A stretch of DNA of 64,000 nt, from NCBI GenBank assembly GCA_910591455.2, contig OU342804.1:6938633-7002632 (forward strand), written 5' to 3'. Positions within the stretch are counted from its first letter, which is position 1. Each line of letters starts with the position of its first letter. This document shows, piece after piece, positions 24,651 to 38,394 of this stretch. The notes beneath the pieces were generated by a model, which was not told where the DNA came from, made no database searches, and saw nothing but the letters and a program-made list of their open reading frames with translations. Origin of the DNA: Pholis gunnellus (taxonomy: Eukaryota > Chordata > Actinopteri > Perciformes > Pholidae). A program made the position numbers and the translations under genes.

Positions 24651-27238
24651 GTTAGGTAGAAAAAGAAAACAAATCTGTAAAATAAAAAGAAAATAAATGT
24701 GGAAATTTGTATTATTTCTATATATATTTAGATTTTTTTTTTTGCATTTAAATTAATAATCATTTAAACCTATTTTGTACCGTATTTTTTATATAATGTA
24801 ATTTATATAATTGTATCTATCTCTTTACTTTTCCCAGTTTTTGCTATTTCTTTAATCAATTCATGCACACAAATACTCTACTTTATATAAATAATAGTCA
24901 TTTATATGGAAAAAAATACAAAAACAAGTTATTATACAAGTAATTATATATTATATAATTATATTATAATATATTATTTTAAATGATATATATATAGAAA
25001 ATAATGAACAAATAAATGTGAAAAATAAATATAAATGCTTATAATTACTACTTAACTATTTGTCTTCATATTTCCACATTTATTTTCTGATTCTTTTACA
25101 GATTCATTATTTTTATGGCACTCTGAGTTATAGTCTGAGGCTCATTATAGGATGTCAAAGTTGCTATTTTCACTGTGCATTGAGTTGAAAGCCAATGAGC
25201 AGACATGTTTAAAAATGACAACAAAAGTAATTTTTTTGGCAATTCACACACCCAGAATATCGAGTCCTGACACTTTGTGAAAGAAGTGAGAGGGCCTGTG
25301 GTGTGACGCAATCACTGGAATTGTCTTGCAGAAAACATGCGAGACAGAATTATAAAACCTATGAGACGGTCATTGAAGACTTTATTTTCTAGTATTTCGT
25401 CACAGTATTGAGGAAAGATGTTTGAGGTTCAGAGAGGTTGTTGAGAGTTTAGATCCTACATTTTAAATACAACCTCAGCTCTCCATCTCTGTATTAATAA
25501 TCTTTTTTGGCTCAATTGTTGTGAGTGTTAAACATCCATATTTCAGTCAGTCGATGCCAATTGTGTTCCCAGAGTGACTTTGTTCTTCTTGAGCTCTTAA
25601 CTGATAACTGACACGATGTTCTTAACAAAAACTACCAATTAATGGTTGTGTAACTCGGTTTTCTTTTGTCGTTTCTTCTTCTATTGTTAGAAGTTGTTTG
25701 CTGATTAGAGGTTTAAAACAGGAAGGGATTAGGACTTTTAAATCCGTTGCATACGTGTTTCCCGCACACACAAACTCTGGGTTGTGTTTTTGGATCAATC
25801 TTGAGAGCTAAAGCACTTCTTACAAAGACATTTTAATGGACTTGCTTTTGTATCGTTTCCTTCTATTGCCCAGATTATTGCTTATCCTCTTTAATGTTTA
25901 TACTAAATACAAAAATATTAACCAATAATGTTAAATTGCACGTCTTGATTACTTAAAGCACAAGTTGGGCCGATACTGAAGCATCAAAAGACATTTCAAG
26001 TGAAGATTAATTAAAACATCGTTATAATTTCAACAACTATAATGAGCAGGTGAAATAATAACTTTAGGGCCAAAAACAAACTATTCCATCCATCCAATTT
26101 GAACTTCTATAAAAAATAAAATAAGGTTTTGTTCTGGAGTTTGGACATTTATCTTTGCTTCCGTGAGACAAAGCTGATGATCTTATGTTTGATGAGATGT
26201 GTGGTCTCCATTAAAAAAGGTTTATTTGTCAAACCAACTTAGAAGTGAAGTTAATTATTGCTGACACATCGTGTGGCAGTACCATCAGTGGTAATAGTAC
26301 AACCTTACAATGCTTTGAATAGCTTTGTTGAAAGACTGTTCATGTCTTTTACTTTTGTGTTTTCAGAACCGGTTCAGAACTGGAAGAGATACATTTCACG
26401 GCAGCGCGTCAGGTATGCCGAGCTTCAAGCACACGTTCAAGGACGGCATTCGTTCACCGTCTGTTACAAAAACACACTGGTTGGCCTTTTATAAAGCAGT
26501 GCAACACCTTTTAAAAGATTGATGTACAATATAAAGAAATACATCAATCTATATACTTCTATATTTATTTTGTTGTACACTGAGAAATACGTTTACATCA
26601 TATCACATTTGCTCCCTAAAACAAAACACTCACCTCTTGTGTCATTAAAGTTTCTGTCGTACGATCACTTTGTTACAAGATTTGAAATGACAGACAACGT
26701 AGTTTAAGTTACCTTTGTAAGTCTACTAATGTGTTATTAAACTAATTGTTTAAAATCTCGCCTTCGAATCACATAACAGACAAATTCTGCCAGATTCTTT
26801 TTGCTAAAAACCACGTTTGGTCAACTGAAATCTCCACAAACTGCATGAAATAATCACAAACACAAGAGGAAACTTATCAAATGCATGTAAGTTAAATGAA
26901 TCCTTAATTACCTTAAGACACTCGGCCACACAAAAAGCTTCAAAGTCCCACCTTAACAGTGAGGTGTTGTGTTAAACAGTAAATGTGTTCTCTACAAGCT
27001 CTGCAGTGTTGCGGTGGAGCTCCGCCTAATGTGGGCAGACAGAATGACGTTCAACTGGCTTGGCAAGAGACGGTAAAATAAAAAAATAAAAATCTTATGA
27101 CGTCTCAGGAAGCTTTTGTTAAACTGCTAAAATTAATCCCAGTTCATCTAAACCTTGCTGCGTTTTCTTTGTGTCAGACACCTGTTGCAACTCATGACCT
27201 GTTGACAAAGACAAAACACAAATGTAATGACTGAGATT
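24651..27238. other. Intergenic spacer between ZP-gene start and taldo1 3' UTR: no gene seen
   Basis: 24700-25080 is very AT-rich with short palindromic ATATAT words. The remainder is ordinary AT-rich sequence. A short exon-like stretch at 26367-26412 (after TTTTCAG, before CAG|GTATGC) is not supported by any recognised protein. Confidence 0.5.
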
Positions 27239-27244
27239 TTTATT
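27239..27244 (-). promoter_or_regulatory. taldo1: Candidate polyadenylation signal of taldo1
   Basis: AATAAA on the minus strand, about 460 nt past the TAA at 27706. It gives a 3' UTR of normal vertebrate size in unique-looking sequence. Confidence 0.5.
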
Positions 27245-27705
27245 CATTGAAAGAGCAAAAGATTATCTTCTGAGGAATGACGGACAATCTTGGTCTTTTA
27301 TCGAACTCCGGCTGTTAATCCCCCGACAAATTGTGGTCTTTTTCCGCCCCCCGAAAGAAAAAGGTGCTCATGGTCTAGTAGTCGCGTGATGTTACACGCC
27401 TCATTTCTTCTACAAAACGTTTGTCCCTTTCTGGTCAAATTTCTAGTAAAAATACAACTATTTTACAGCAAATCCACACAAGCATCAATCACCATGTATG
27501 TATGTTTGGTCAGAAAACAAACAGTTAATCTCAGTCTAAGAGAGGACCTCCGGTCAGGACGGGGCTCTCTGGAGTTTGGTCAGATGAGGAGAGGGGAGGC
27601 CTTGCAGCGCTTTGGACCTTCTCTCGGGTGGTTGGAGACAAAGACGGTGGCCCGCTAACTCAGTTTACCTCCCGTCGATGCAGCCGGAGATGCCAGATCT
27701 GTGCA

Positions 27706-30700
27706 TTACTTGCCGTTTTTCACGTTGAGCATTTTCTCCTGTTTTTCAGAAGAAAAGAACCAAAAAGAGTCAGCAAACACCAACAAAATCATCTTTAAAC
27801 TGACTGCAAGGAAAACAGCACGTTCTTAGTACGAGTGTTCAAGTCGAAACAAACATTCAAACACCAATAAAAACAAAACAAACTTTGATCATGGTCTCCA
27901 GCTTGATGGCGTCAGCAGCGAACTTGCGGATGCCGTCCGAAAGCTTCTCCACGGCCATGCGGTCCTCGTTGTGCTGCCAGCGGTACTCCTTCTCATCCAG
28001 GTGGATCTTCTCCAGATCACAGGCCTTGGCTGCAGACACAAACCATCGAGGTCAAGCTGGAAACATGCGCATCCTAGTCTTTAAGCTTTTACATGTAGTT
28101 GGAACGTCGCTATCACTTTCCCCCCCATCTCTGGACAGTGTCGACACAAAACTTATGACTTCAAGACGACACCCTGACTAAATATCTCAATAGCACGGCA
28201 AAAAGTTAACAGAAAGATTTATGAAATAGAAACATGGACTTAACATTTTTTTAATTATTATTGTTAAAATTATTTCCTTGCTAGTTAACCTTCCATTTTG
28301 AGAGGAATTAAAAAGAAAACTCATTTGTAACCAGATATTACAACACAAAAGTTTAAAGTGTGTGAAACAGCGCCCCCTGCCTGAACTCAGTAACAGTTCA
28401 GGCAGACAGCGGTACTGCAGCACGGGACGCTGCAACAGGCTTCCAAAACCAAACCACACAAACTTCAGATGAAGTTCTGTGAGAAAGGCAATAAGTGTGA
28501 CTGCTGTACACATGATAGTGTGGTGACTCTCCCAATGCATTTACTGGCACTGATAGAGAGTATGTCAATGGAAGAATAGGCGGGAACACCTCACCCAAAA
28601 GCATTCAGATTTCTCTGTCACATAAATTCCTTTTCATACGTCTTCCTCTCGGTCGTGCAACAAGAGGCATCAGCATAAGAACAAAACAAGAGTCATAAAT
28701 AAAGCAGACAGCTAAGATGTAATAAATAGGTGAACTGTAAAACTAAAAGATGATATACGAGCCTGATCACAATTCCAGGTTCATTTGGGATTTATAAATT
28801 TAACACTGGCAGACGTATGTGAAGTTTGATAAACCAGACAAGTACATCTTCTCATTCGTAGGTGTGTGGATTCTCTGCTTTTACTTTCATAAACGAGACC
28901 GCAGGACGAAGGAACTTCTTACGAGATAAATGGCAAACATGTGTAAAAGTTAAACTGGTCTTTGTGCTGCAAATAGGATTTTAAAAAGTGAGCATGTATT
29001 CATGATCCATTAATCAGATTTACATCATTACATTTATAACACCATCAGATTACTTTAGAGGGGAAATAAACAATGGGCCTTTAAATAATGTGCGCTTCAC
29101 AGTCTTATTCTTTCCTTAGGAACAAAAAACTCCTGCAGGTGGATGCGTTGCTGATATAGCTGATGTTATCTGATGAGAAAAAAAACCTCCTGAACCTCTA
29201 ATTGTCCCCCTCTACGCACCACGAGACACTTTAATAACAGGAGTCAGTGCGACATTGTTTGCACGAACACAAACTGTAGAGCAGCCGGTGCACAGAACCT
29301 ATAAAAAGATGTTCCAAGACGTCATGAATTCACTGTAGGAATGTCTCGGTCTGATCTTCTAAGGTCGGCATGAGAGCAGCGGCTGAGCGCTGCAAAAAAA
29401 AAAAAAAAAAAAAAAAAGGTACGGTTAGGACGGTACCGGTGTATTTCGGTACCGTCCGTGCTTCAAAGCTGCTTTGAGCTCGTGTTAGGAAGTTAAACTT
29501 CTCTAATATCTATTTTATATGGCTGTACAAATGCCTCCTTCAAAACAACTGCATGTGTCACCAAAAAAAACCCTACATTTTACAACATTTGATTTGAACA
29601 CATCATGATAACGTTATATTCCTTTGCCCAATACTCATATTACTGAGCAGAGCCTGAACGCACCTTTTTTATCTCCATACTGTCGGCAGAAGGTCCTACG
29701 GTTCCTCTGAGAAAGCATGGATCGGAATGAATTACAATAGAATGAGTGTCTGATTAAGTTCGTTGTTCCTCCACGGCGTATTTGTGGACTTGTAGTTGTG
29801 ATAAATCCCTCACAGACGCATTTTGGGTCGATGTAAAAACTATCATTTGGCGGCAGCACACATTCAAATGTGACCGAAAACAATATCACGATATAAAACT
29901 TGTCAGCGTTTCGAGCCGCAGCCGACTGATCGGTGCGTCTCAAGGCTCTACCGGTCAGCACGGTGTAATCGAAACTCATACCGAAGGGCAAAATGCAGAC
30001 CCTTCTATAACTTCCACCACAGGTGCGGCCGTTTTCTACTTTATGCTGACCACGGCTAACGGTACCTTTCTCCGCTTTGAGCATCTCGGTGACGGCGCTG
30101 TGGTCCTGGCTGAGCTCCGCCAGCAGCCCGGGGGAGATGGTGAGCAGGTCGCAGCCCGCCAGCGCTTTCACCTGCCCCGTGTTCCTGAAGGAGGCGCCCA
30201 TCACCACGGTGCTGTAGCCGAACTTCTTGTAGTAGTTGTAAATCTTGGTCACGCTCAGCACACCTGGGAGAGGAACATTCAAACAAACAGAAGGACGTTT
30301 TCTTAAGGAGAAGACATTTTAAAAGATGAGGCTCCTCCTCCTTGTTGAATGAGTTTGGTGGTCGGGGTGGAAAAATTTGCAACACTCAAAATCTGATGAC
30401 GGATAGTTTAACTTTTACAAAACAATACCTTAAGAAGCTTCTTAATATGTTGTAATTGACTGCTGCTCGTTCAGGCACACAGAATTATGTCAAAGACCCT
30501 TTTACAGCTAGCGGCAAGATGACGTCATGATGTTAGCTTGAGGAAAGGCGAACACGAATCACTTCACAGTAGAGGGTCGAATTAAATCTTGGTGTGTTGT
30601 TGGGTGCCTGAAGAGATATCGTATTCATTTGAGATGATAAAACTGATTCAAAGCCGTAGCGAGCAGCAATGTCAGCAAAGCGTTTTCAGAGATGGAGATC

Positions 30701-33700
30701 AAATGTTGATATAGCTAACAGGTTAGCTTAGCTTTTATTAGGGAGATGGACCACTGTTGGGCTGATGTTCAGTGACCAGTGTAGCATGAGAGCCTGGTGG
30801 AAGTAGCCAGCTAACTAGCTTCCATGCAAAACTTGTTCATGAAAATACGATAGCAAAGTGCTTCTCCACTCTGTGACAACCGTGTGTGGGTGAAGAATTA
30901 CTATGTACAATTTTTTAGCTAGCTACCTTGCCAATTCATGTACATATTTAGAAAAACTAAAATGTTGTTTTCTTTTACAAAGCAAGAATTATAGTCTGGA
31001 GAAATGGCGACGGCTTTTGCCCCGTTTGAATCAGTAGGGAGTAGCGGCCTAAACGCTGCGGGGAGAGTTTGTAGCGCGTGTGCTACTGTTGGTTTTCCTG
31101 CTAGTTTAGCGTAGCGTGCCTCACCAGAGCACACTGTTGTTCTTCCGCAGTGGGAGTGTCAGACAGCATGTTGTCAGGTTCACCGAGTTAAGTCTTTTCT
31201 TTGCCTGCTCCAGTTTTGTTATTTTGATGACTCGCCAATCCATTGGCACAATAAAACTAATCTGGTGTCAACAACATTTATGTCTGGAGCAGCCAGTCTA
31301 AAACTAGATCAACAGCATTCTCTGCATGGCACCTTTTATACATCACGTGCCCTTCAGATAACGTGTTTGTTCCCTCATGTACAGCTCTGGATTGCCGGTC
31401 ACTTGATCGGCCAACAACGCGACAACGGCTGCGTGACTTGATGTGAATGCAGCCTTCAGCGAGGCGCCAACATCTTGGTTGTGTGCCCAAAAATAGATCT
31501 AGCCTCCTCATTTTGCTCTCAAAGTGCTCCAGATTGATGCATTTGACTTTAGAATGTACACATTTTTTTTTCAGCCCTGCAGGAACCACCGATTACCTGG
31601 GTCTTCGTGTGGCTCGTAGCTCGCGCGGCCGGTGTTCTCCTTGTACCAGTCGAGGATGCGGCCAACGAAGGGGGATATAAGAGTTACTTTTGCTTCTGCG
31701 CAGGCCACAGCCTGCGCGAAAGAGAACAGCAAGGTCATGTTGCAGTGAACACCGTGGTCCTTCTCCAGCACTCTGTAGAGGAAAACAAAAATCACATATA
31801 CTTCATTTAAAAAATAAATAAAGAGAGAATAAGAATCTGAGACGATACAGTTCTCAAGGTGCAGTGTTTCTGGTTGAGAGAAATTTCCGTGAAGACGGCT
31901 GTTTATTTTGAGAAGACATGCATGCAACGAGCTGAAAGCGACACGTGTTGCTGAAATTTCGTAGGACTTTTTCGTAAGATATCCTACAAAAAAAAAAAAA
32001 CATTGTATAAACATTAGATGCAGAGTGCCATTGATTGGCAGAAAGGTGAAACGTGTTTCAATCAGGAACCCGGATGTTTGGTCGGGTCTTACTACGCGGT
32101 TCCTCTGATATCCTCATATTCTCTTCTCCTCACGAGGATAATATTCTCTTCTTCCATGTGCCTGAATACTGTTACTACATGTTAATGCACACAGCAGCTG
32201 TAGAGTTAATTATTAAGGAACTCCGTCGTGTTTAAAAGGAAACATTATGTATTGCACAAAGGTCGAGTGGAGGCGATGAGCAAACGCCCTGAAATCAAAC
32301 ATTACATAAAACGCTACCATTAAATGTGTCACACAGCTACCGGACATCAGCTTTATGGCGTACAAAATGGATTAAGACTGCGACAGCTTTTATTGTCAGT
32401 TGATTCAGCCACTGAAAATGTTTGATTAATAAAATTGTGACCCTATATTTAAGAGTCTTGCTAGAAATAGTGCTGTTCCTGGTAGGATTTTATAAAGAAC
32501 ACTCTTATCGATGCTCCTCGGTTCTGTTCTTTATCGATAAATATAAAGAATGTCCTCTGATGTGATTCACTGTCTGCTGGTAGAGGGAGGAGCGCTGCTC
32601 TGTCTCAACCAGCAGAGAAGTTTACAAGCATTTTGAGACAAACTGAGCGTAACTAAACACTTAGGACGGCAGACAGACGGCTTGTTTTAGCTGGTTCGTT
32701 TGTGTATCAATACATCATTGGCTTTTCACCCGTGAAGGTTTTATTTCGCTTTGAGGAGCAAAAAAACATAGTCAAAGTTAAAATGACTTCACCATCTCCA
32801 CCTCGTGTGTGCGTGTGGACGATAGCGCAGTGCGATAATTTATTCCACCAAAACATTAAAAGTACAGATCCGGGTTCAACCCTAGTTCCTGGGCGCTTAC
32901 ATTAATTTCATGTCTCAGCTATACAGCATTATTAAATCATTTTAAAGAATTGTTTGGGTGCTTGTATGCCTATAATATAGCATAGCTCATGTTACACGCT
33001 CACCTGCCGGCCTGGATCCCCTCCCAGGTTGACGACAGCTTGATGAGCACTCGCTCCTTACCGATGCCAGCTTCCTCGTAGAGAGCGATGAGCCTCAGCG
33101 CCCTGGCAACCATCTCATCTTTGTCAAAAGACAGTCTGTTGACGAAGAGACATTGTGCATTTCAACAATTAGCTGCATTCCATCTTGAGACACTTGTTTT
33201 GGTTCACCGTAGGCAAAAGAAAACAAAAACATGAATGTTCCTATCTAGAGCCAGGGTTTGGTTTGTCCCTTCTGGGCTACTGTAGCAACATGGAGGCTGA
33301 ATCCATGAAGAGGACCGGCTCTGTACGTAGATTAAAAAGGCTCATTCTAAAAAGGTAACCAAAACACAACCAGTCAAACTTTCAGGTGATTATACTCTAA
33401 TGAAAACTTACTTAATATTAAATTCCATTCATGCCAATAAATGCAACTTTAAGGAAATTCCATTTTTGATTTGAGGACATGAACTATAACGTAGCTGGAG
33501 ATTAAAGTATAAAGTGTGAAGGTATTCAAGGTAAAATCAAGTTCTTCCACATAACAGTGATGAAATAAACAACATTTTTTCTGAATGACTGCTGTCTGCA
33601 CTCAGTTTAAGCAGCTCTCAGTCTCTGTGTGTTAATTAGAAAAGAGTTTCCTGTCATTAGCACCGTGTGACATGTTTGCACCTACCTGGCGTCCACCTCA

Positions 33701-36700
33701 GTAGAGACTCGGCCCGGGACCTTCTTGAGGATCTCTAGCCCGAAGCTCACAAACAGCTTGTCCATGGTGTTGGCTACCTGCTCCTCCTCAGTTCTGCACA
33801 AAGAACATCATGAGCTGGTTAACTTAATGTCAGTTACACGGAAAAAGGGATTGAATGGACATTGTGTAGTTATTCTACTCAAACAATAAAAAGGTGCAAA
33901 CATCAAATCAACCATCTCCAAACACCAAATGCAGTTTTTCATGTTTAACAAACACATTTCATGAGTCTACGAATTAAAACAAACCTAACAAAATTCAAGG
34001 TCCTAAATTCTGGTTTTAGTCGACCCAGATTTCTTCAATCTTTTTATGCTGAATGACTTACTTCCAACGACTTAAGAGCGCATTTCCATTAAAAATGGTG
34101 CTTTTGAGCGACTCTTTGTGTAGAACGTCACTTTTGCAAATCTGTCGATTACATCAGCAAATCGATTAGTTGACAAAATGTGAGTTAGTGTTGATCTAAT
34201 AAGAATGTATTTGGTTGAGGACAGCCTTAGCGCCAACATGCACTAAAAGGCACAAGCACTGTCGACAAACGGTCTAAATTTGAATATATATTTTAATTAT
34301 ATAAAATGATTTGAAATAAAGCTGCACTAATGCGGCTGTCCGCCTGGCGTGCGCCGCTGACTGCACACGTCACTTTGATTAGTTGAAAATAACAGCATGA
34401 GTTATGTTACAGCATGTAAACAAACCACGAATCTCTCAGCTGTGTGCTCGAGATCAGACTGGAGACGTACTGACAACACATCTAGTAGTGTTGTGTTTAC
34501 TGGAACTGGAGATACAATATAGACTGAAGCAAGTAGGAAACTGTTAACAGAGGAACTGTGCAACATCTTCAAAAACACATACAATGTTCCCTTTGACTTC
34601 AAGACCGTTAGTATTCATGAGTAATTTCAACAATTTACGACTAATTGCATCATTTTAGGGTTCTTTGGTTTAGCTCAACATCTTACCCGCCTTTGGCGAT
34701 GCCGTATTTAATGGCCTGGTCCACCAGGTGCTGGTAGGCCGGCATCTTGGCAGCAGCCAGGATGAGAGACGGGTTGGTGGTGGCATCCTGAGGCTTGTAC
34801 TCCTCGATGGCTGCAGGACGGCAAGACCGAGCAAAGTAGTTAAAAGTCACATACAAAAACACCCACAGCCTGGTTTCTAACAAATGTCTCACACATGAGA
34901 ACATCGTATCGTACTAATACTTTATGACCGTTTGTGCATTCTTTACTAAATTAAAATCTACAAAAAACAAGAGTTAAATGCTGCTCTGTAACACATTTAA
35001 TAAGCAAAAACAATATTCTGAATTTATTACAACTAAACCGTTTTAATTTTGTTTTTATTATAATCTTTCATGATTTCGTATGTAAAACCATCCTAATTCT
35101 CCCCATCAGTGTCTTTACCGACAGACTAAATTTAACCGGTTGAAGCGACAATAAGCCGCTGCTGTCAGATAGAAAATGGCGCCATCTAGTGTGTAGAGAC
35201 ACGTCTGTACAGTCCTCAACTATTCACAGAGACGGAAGAAGCGGATGAAAAACAACTCTTCTTCTTTTGATATAAAGAACACAGTTTAACACAACCTCCA
35301 GTCATACAAAGGCTTAAGTAGGGCAATGATTAAATAGTCTTTTGTTCATTTGTAAAGACTGATTATATGCTGCTGGGAATTCTTAAGACTTAAACTAAAA
35401 AAAAATCCTTACTGCTGATGCTGCAACTAAAGGAGCTAATCGAATATTTAGTGCTGAAAAATCTAATTACGACGATTAAGTGAAAAATAACAAATTGACT
35501 CGATGAATAATCGTTACGATCTGCTGCAAATTGTCACAAGTCTGGAGTAAAACGCCTTCCGTGACCTAAAGAACTGCACTTTGAAAGCACCCTGTTTGCA
35601 GCTCACAGGACAGAACTGCAGGTTTTAGTTAAACGTGCGCGAGCGCCTCGCCCTGAAGCACCGTGGGTTTTATTCAGCGCTCCATTGTTGCTGCAGAATC
35701 CAGTCGGTGCTGCCAGCTCGTCAGCAGAAGCACAAAGCTCGCCTGTTATCTCCCCCCCCCCCCCCTTAAAAAAACAAAAAACAAAGCGAAATGGGATCCT
35801 TCTGCAGGTCAGTGGGTTTGGAGTGCTGCTGTATTCCAAAACATGGGGTCTGGCCTGTCTACTACCTGGGGCATGAAAAAACATAATTTAATAACCATCC
35901 CAAATATATTTCTACTGAAGATGCACATCGACTATGAAGATATATAGCCTGACGTTATGATAGAAAGCTTAGAACGAAAAGATTGTAAATAATATAACGC
36001 TGGTCTGTTGGTGAGAACGCTGACATGAATGAGCACCAACTACACTCCAGAGACGTGTGAGCACCGTCTCGTTAGCCAACTAAAAGACTTTCCACGTTGA
36101 TGAATGTTAGTCATTCACAGCAAATCATTAAATTCAACTTTATATTCCCAATAACCATAAATGACCACAAAATAAAAATAGTCCAAAATGTAGTTAATGT
36201 CAGTAAGATTACTGCTTTCATCTGAATGTGATGTCAGTATGCACACTAGTGTTGCATGGTATAAACAACCCATCTTATTAGCATGCATAATAAACCAGCA
36301 ATAACTGTGTAGGACAAGTAAGCCGTTAGCAAGAAGACTTTCACAAACATTTACAGGTTCCTCTCGGTCCTTCTCCATTTACCTTTCAAGCTACTCCAGG
36401 CCCCCCCCCCCATATGAAGAAAGAGCTGTTGCACCATGTTTGACCAAGTTCCTGCATGTCTTATGTGAAACACAAGTGTTGCAGCTTGACTTCAACGTGT
36501 CTAAACCTGCAGCCAGTAAAACGTTACAACATTCATGCAATACTTAAGAGTCTAAAATAAAAAATGAAGCTGGTAAATCTCGAGTAACCACTCTTCTTAT
36601 CGCCATAATCATCTTCATGAACTTGTTTTTTCTAATGACGCGCTGACAGAAACAATCACAAAGCGAGAGAGATGATCTGATTACATTGTTGGATCTGCAG

Positions 36701-38148
36701 ACACGGCATTTGCTGGCAAGTTGTAATCATTGCTCGAGTTGAGATGAGTTAGATTCAACAAGCTGCAAACAATTATTCCCACAGTCGTTCAAAAATCGGT
36801 CGGTTCATTTATTGATTAACTGCTTTTTAGTCGATGAAGATGTTAGAAAAATGACCCGTCTCTCCCCAAGAGTCTGAGTCTTCAAATTGTTTTCTGTGCA
36901 TTAGACTCTAATGTTATTGCTCATTTGTATTTGAGCTGTAATACTCAATTATTAGCTCGTCAGTTTACTGTAATAAACTTTGAGTTGCACAGAATTTGTA
37001 TGAAAAAGTAGTAGAATGTGTATAGTACTTGTACAGATAAGTATTGTCCATCAAAATCCAAGCTCTGAGAGATGAAAAGCAAACACTCACTTTGGAGAAG
37101 ATAGACAGGCGTTTTTGTTTGAGGATTAAATTAAAACAAATCAAAATGGTTATTTTAACTAATAATAACAGCATTATTGGACTGCAAAAAAAAATGACAC
37201 AGCAGATTGTGTCAGTGCCTATTCTCTATATGCATGACTTAAAAAAAAAAAGAAAGTGTCTAAATTCCAGTAAAGCCAATGTTTAATTTAAACAAAGACT
37301 TGTTTATGCAAACCCCCCCCCCACCCCCCACCCTGCTGTGCAACAAGAGGAAACATTAGAGTCACGCCTGGCTGTCACTAACCAGTTCTGTCGTGTCATT
37401 GTGAGTCTGCAGGCTGCAGGATGAGGAACTATATCTGGTGGTTTTGCATCACACTGTGTGATTGTGTTACTGCACACACACACACACACACAGTTCCTTA
37501 TTCTGACCCGTTGAGAAACGCGACCTTTGACCTCTCGGTGTCGCATGAACGAGAGAAACGAGGAAGGAGAGAAATCACCCTGTTGCGTGTGTTCACGCAG
37601 GTTGCACAGCAGGCAATAACTTTACGTTTCACCACCACGCACATGCGCAGTGCATGCAAGTTGTCGCTAGTTGCAAGATTTAATTCTTTAATAGGGCTAA
37701 TGTAAACAAAAGTGTAATAGAATAAGCACAGGTGTAATGTTGTTAGTTAGCATTGTTTGCTGATGTGGCTAACGTAAGTAGCTACTGATACCAAGTTAAT
37801 AACAAGTAATCGGATTATCAGATTGTCAATTTTACGTAGTTAACGTAACAAAAGTAAAACTATCGTACAAACCTCATAGGAGTTGGTTAGCTTCACGGGT
37901 AGTTAGCTAACATTAGCATTTCGGTTTAAAATGAATGAGATTGATGCTAACGTTTGACACGGAGGTCATTCACACTAAACGCTCAGTTAGTTAGCATGCT
38001 AACCGAGCTAGCGTTAGCATGCTATTGGAAGCAGAGTGCGTGTTTTACCGTTAAAGTCTCCGGTGTCTGCCACCACCACGGTGTGCTTCTTCAGCTGGTT
38101 CAGCGCGGACTCCATCTTCCTCCGTTTGTCTGGTGACAGCGTGGACAT
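27706..38148 (-). CDS. taldo1: Transaldolase, 338 aa, complete
   Basis: Cytosolic enzyme of the non-oxidative pentose phosphate pathway; it moves a dihydroxyacetone unit from sedoheptulose 7-phosphate to glyceraldehyde 3-phosphate through a Schiff base. Exons: 38148-38049, 34810-34687, 33793-33686, 33135-33004, 31772-31597, 30263-30066, 28029-27884, 27738-27706. They sum to 1017 nt, 338 residues plus stop, against 337 in human. The product begins MSTLSPDKRRKMESALNQLK. The Schiff-base lysine is K143 in RVLIKLSSTWEG, and the acid/base residues D28 (VVADTGDFN) and E107 (STEVDAR) are present. The family signatures QDATTNPSLI and TKIYNYYKKFGY are intact, and the C-terminus is KMLNVKNGK. All introns are GT-AG. 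Intron 1 is long (3.2 kb) and carries a GCTAAC-rich tract beside exon 1. No sign of damage. Confidence 0.97.
29394..29417. repeat. Poly-A run of 24 in taldo1 intron
   Basis: Pure A24 followed by GGTACGG and GGTACCGG words; it may be the tail of a retroposed sequence, but no body is recognised beside it. Confidence 0.7.
33240..33455 (+). repeat. Dispersed 'CTGGGCTACTGTAG' repeat, copy 1
   Basis: In a taldo1 intron. Contains TTCTGGGCTACTGTAGCAAC, CATGAAGAGGACC, GGCTCATTCTAAAAAGGTAA and CAGGTGATTATACTCTAATG. The inverse of its first half is found at 48.28-48.36 kb. Common in fish genomes as I recall it; non-coding. Confidence 0.65.
35752..35765. repeat. Poly-C run in taldo1 intron 1
   Basis: C14 followed by TTAAAAAAAC. 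Similar C-runs occur at 36404, 37314 and 46414. Confidence 0.9.
37740..38040. other. GTTAGC/GCTAAC-rich tract beside taldo1 exon 1
   Basis: Dense GTTAGC, GCTAAC, GTTAGCTAAC and TTAGCATGCTAAC words in the first 300 bp of intron 1. The composition matches sin3a intron 1. No coding frame. Confidence 0.55.
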
Positions 38149-38170
38149 GATGAGCACAGACAGGGGACCC

Positions 38171-38193
38171 TTTTTATACACAAACAGCACGTG
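38171..38193 (-). promoter_or_regulatory. taldo1: TATA-like box and CACGTG E-box just upstream of the taldo1 start codon
   Basis: The minus strand reads TGTATAAAAAGGG with TATAAAAA at 38178-38171, only 23-30 nt before the ATG at 38148. A palindromic CACGTG lies at 38188-38193. GC-rich sequence with CGCG steps follows to about 38260. Whether the TATA-like box works is doubtful, since it would place the start of transcription at the ATG. The E-box and GC-rich flank suit a broad promoter. Confidence 0.45.
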
Positions 38194-38394
38194 AGAGCAC
38201 GCGGAATGTCAGAGAGACAAGGGAGCGCGCAAAGGAGTCAGCGGGAACGCGCTACGGACAGATTAGACCTCAAGGAAGCTCGTGCAGAACAGGAAGTAAA
38301 TTACTGTAAGAATAATGACAAGAAACAGATATAGGAGTATTACAAATCTGATGTATTACAGATTTAACTATGCAAGTCATAGTTATATTACATC

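Noticed and set aside
26258..26522. Open frames with an exon-like stretch after TTTTCAG (26367-26412)
   Set aside because: Acceptor and donor words are present, but no protein family is recognised and no partner exon is seen on the plus strand; chance match is likely.
29782..30306. 174-residue plus-strand open frame
   Set aside because: Antisense shadow of the taldo1 exon 30263-30066; no recognised domain.
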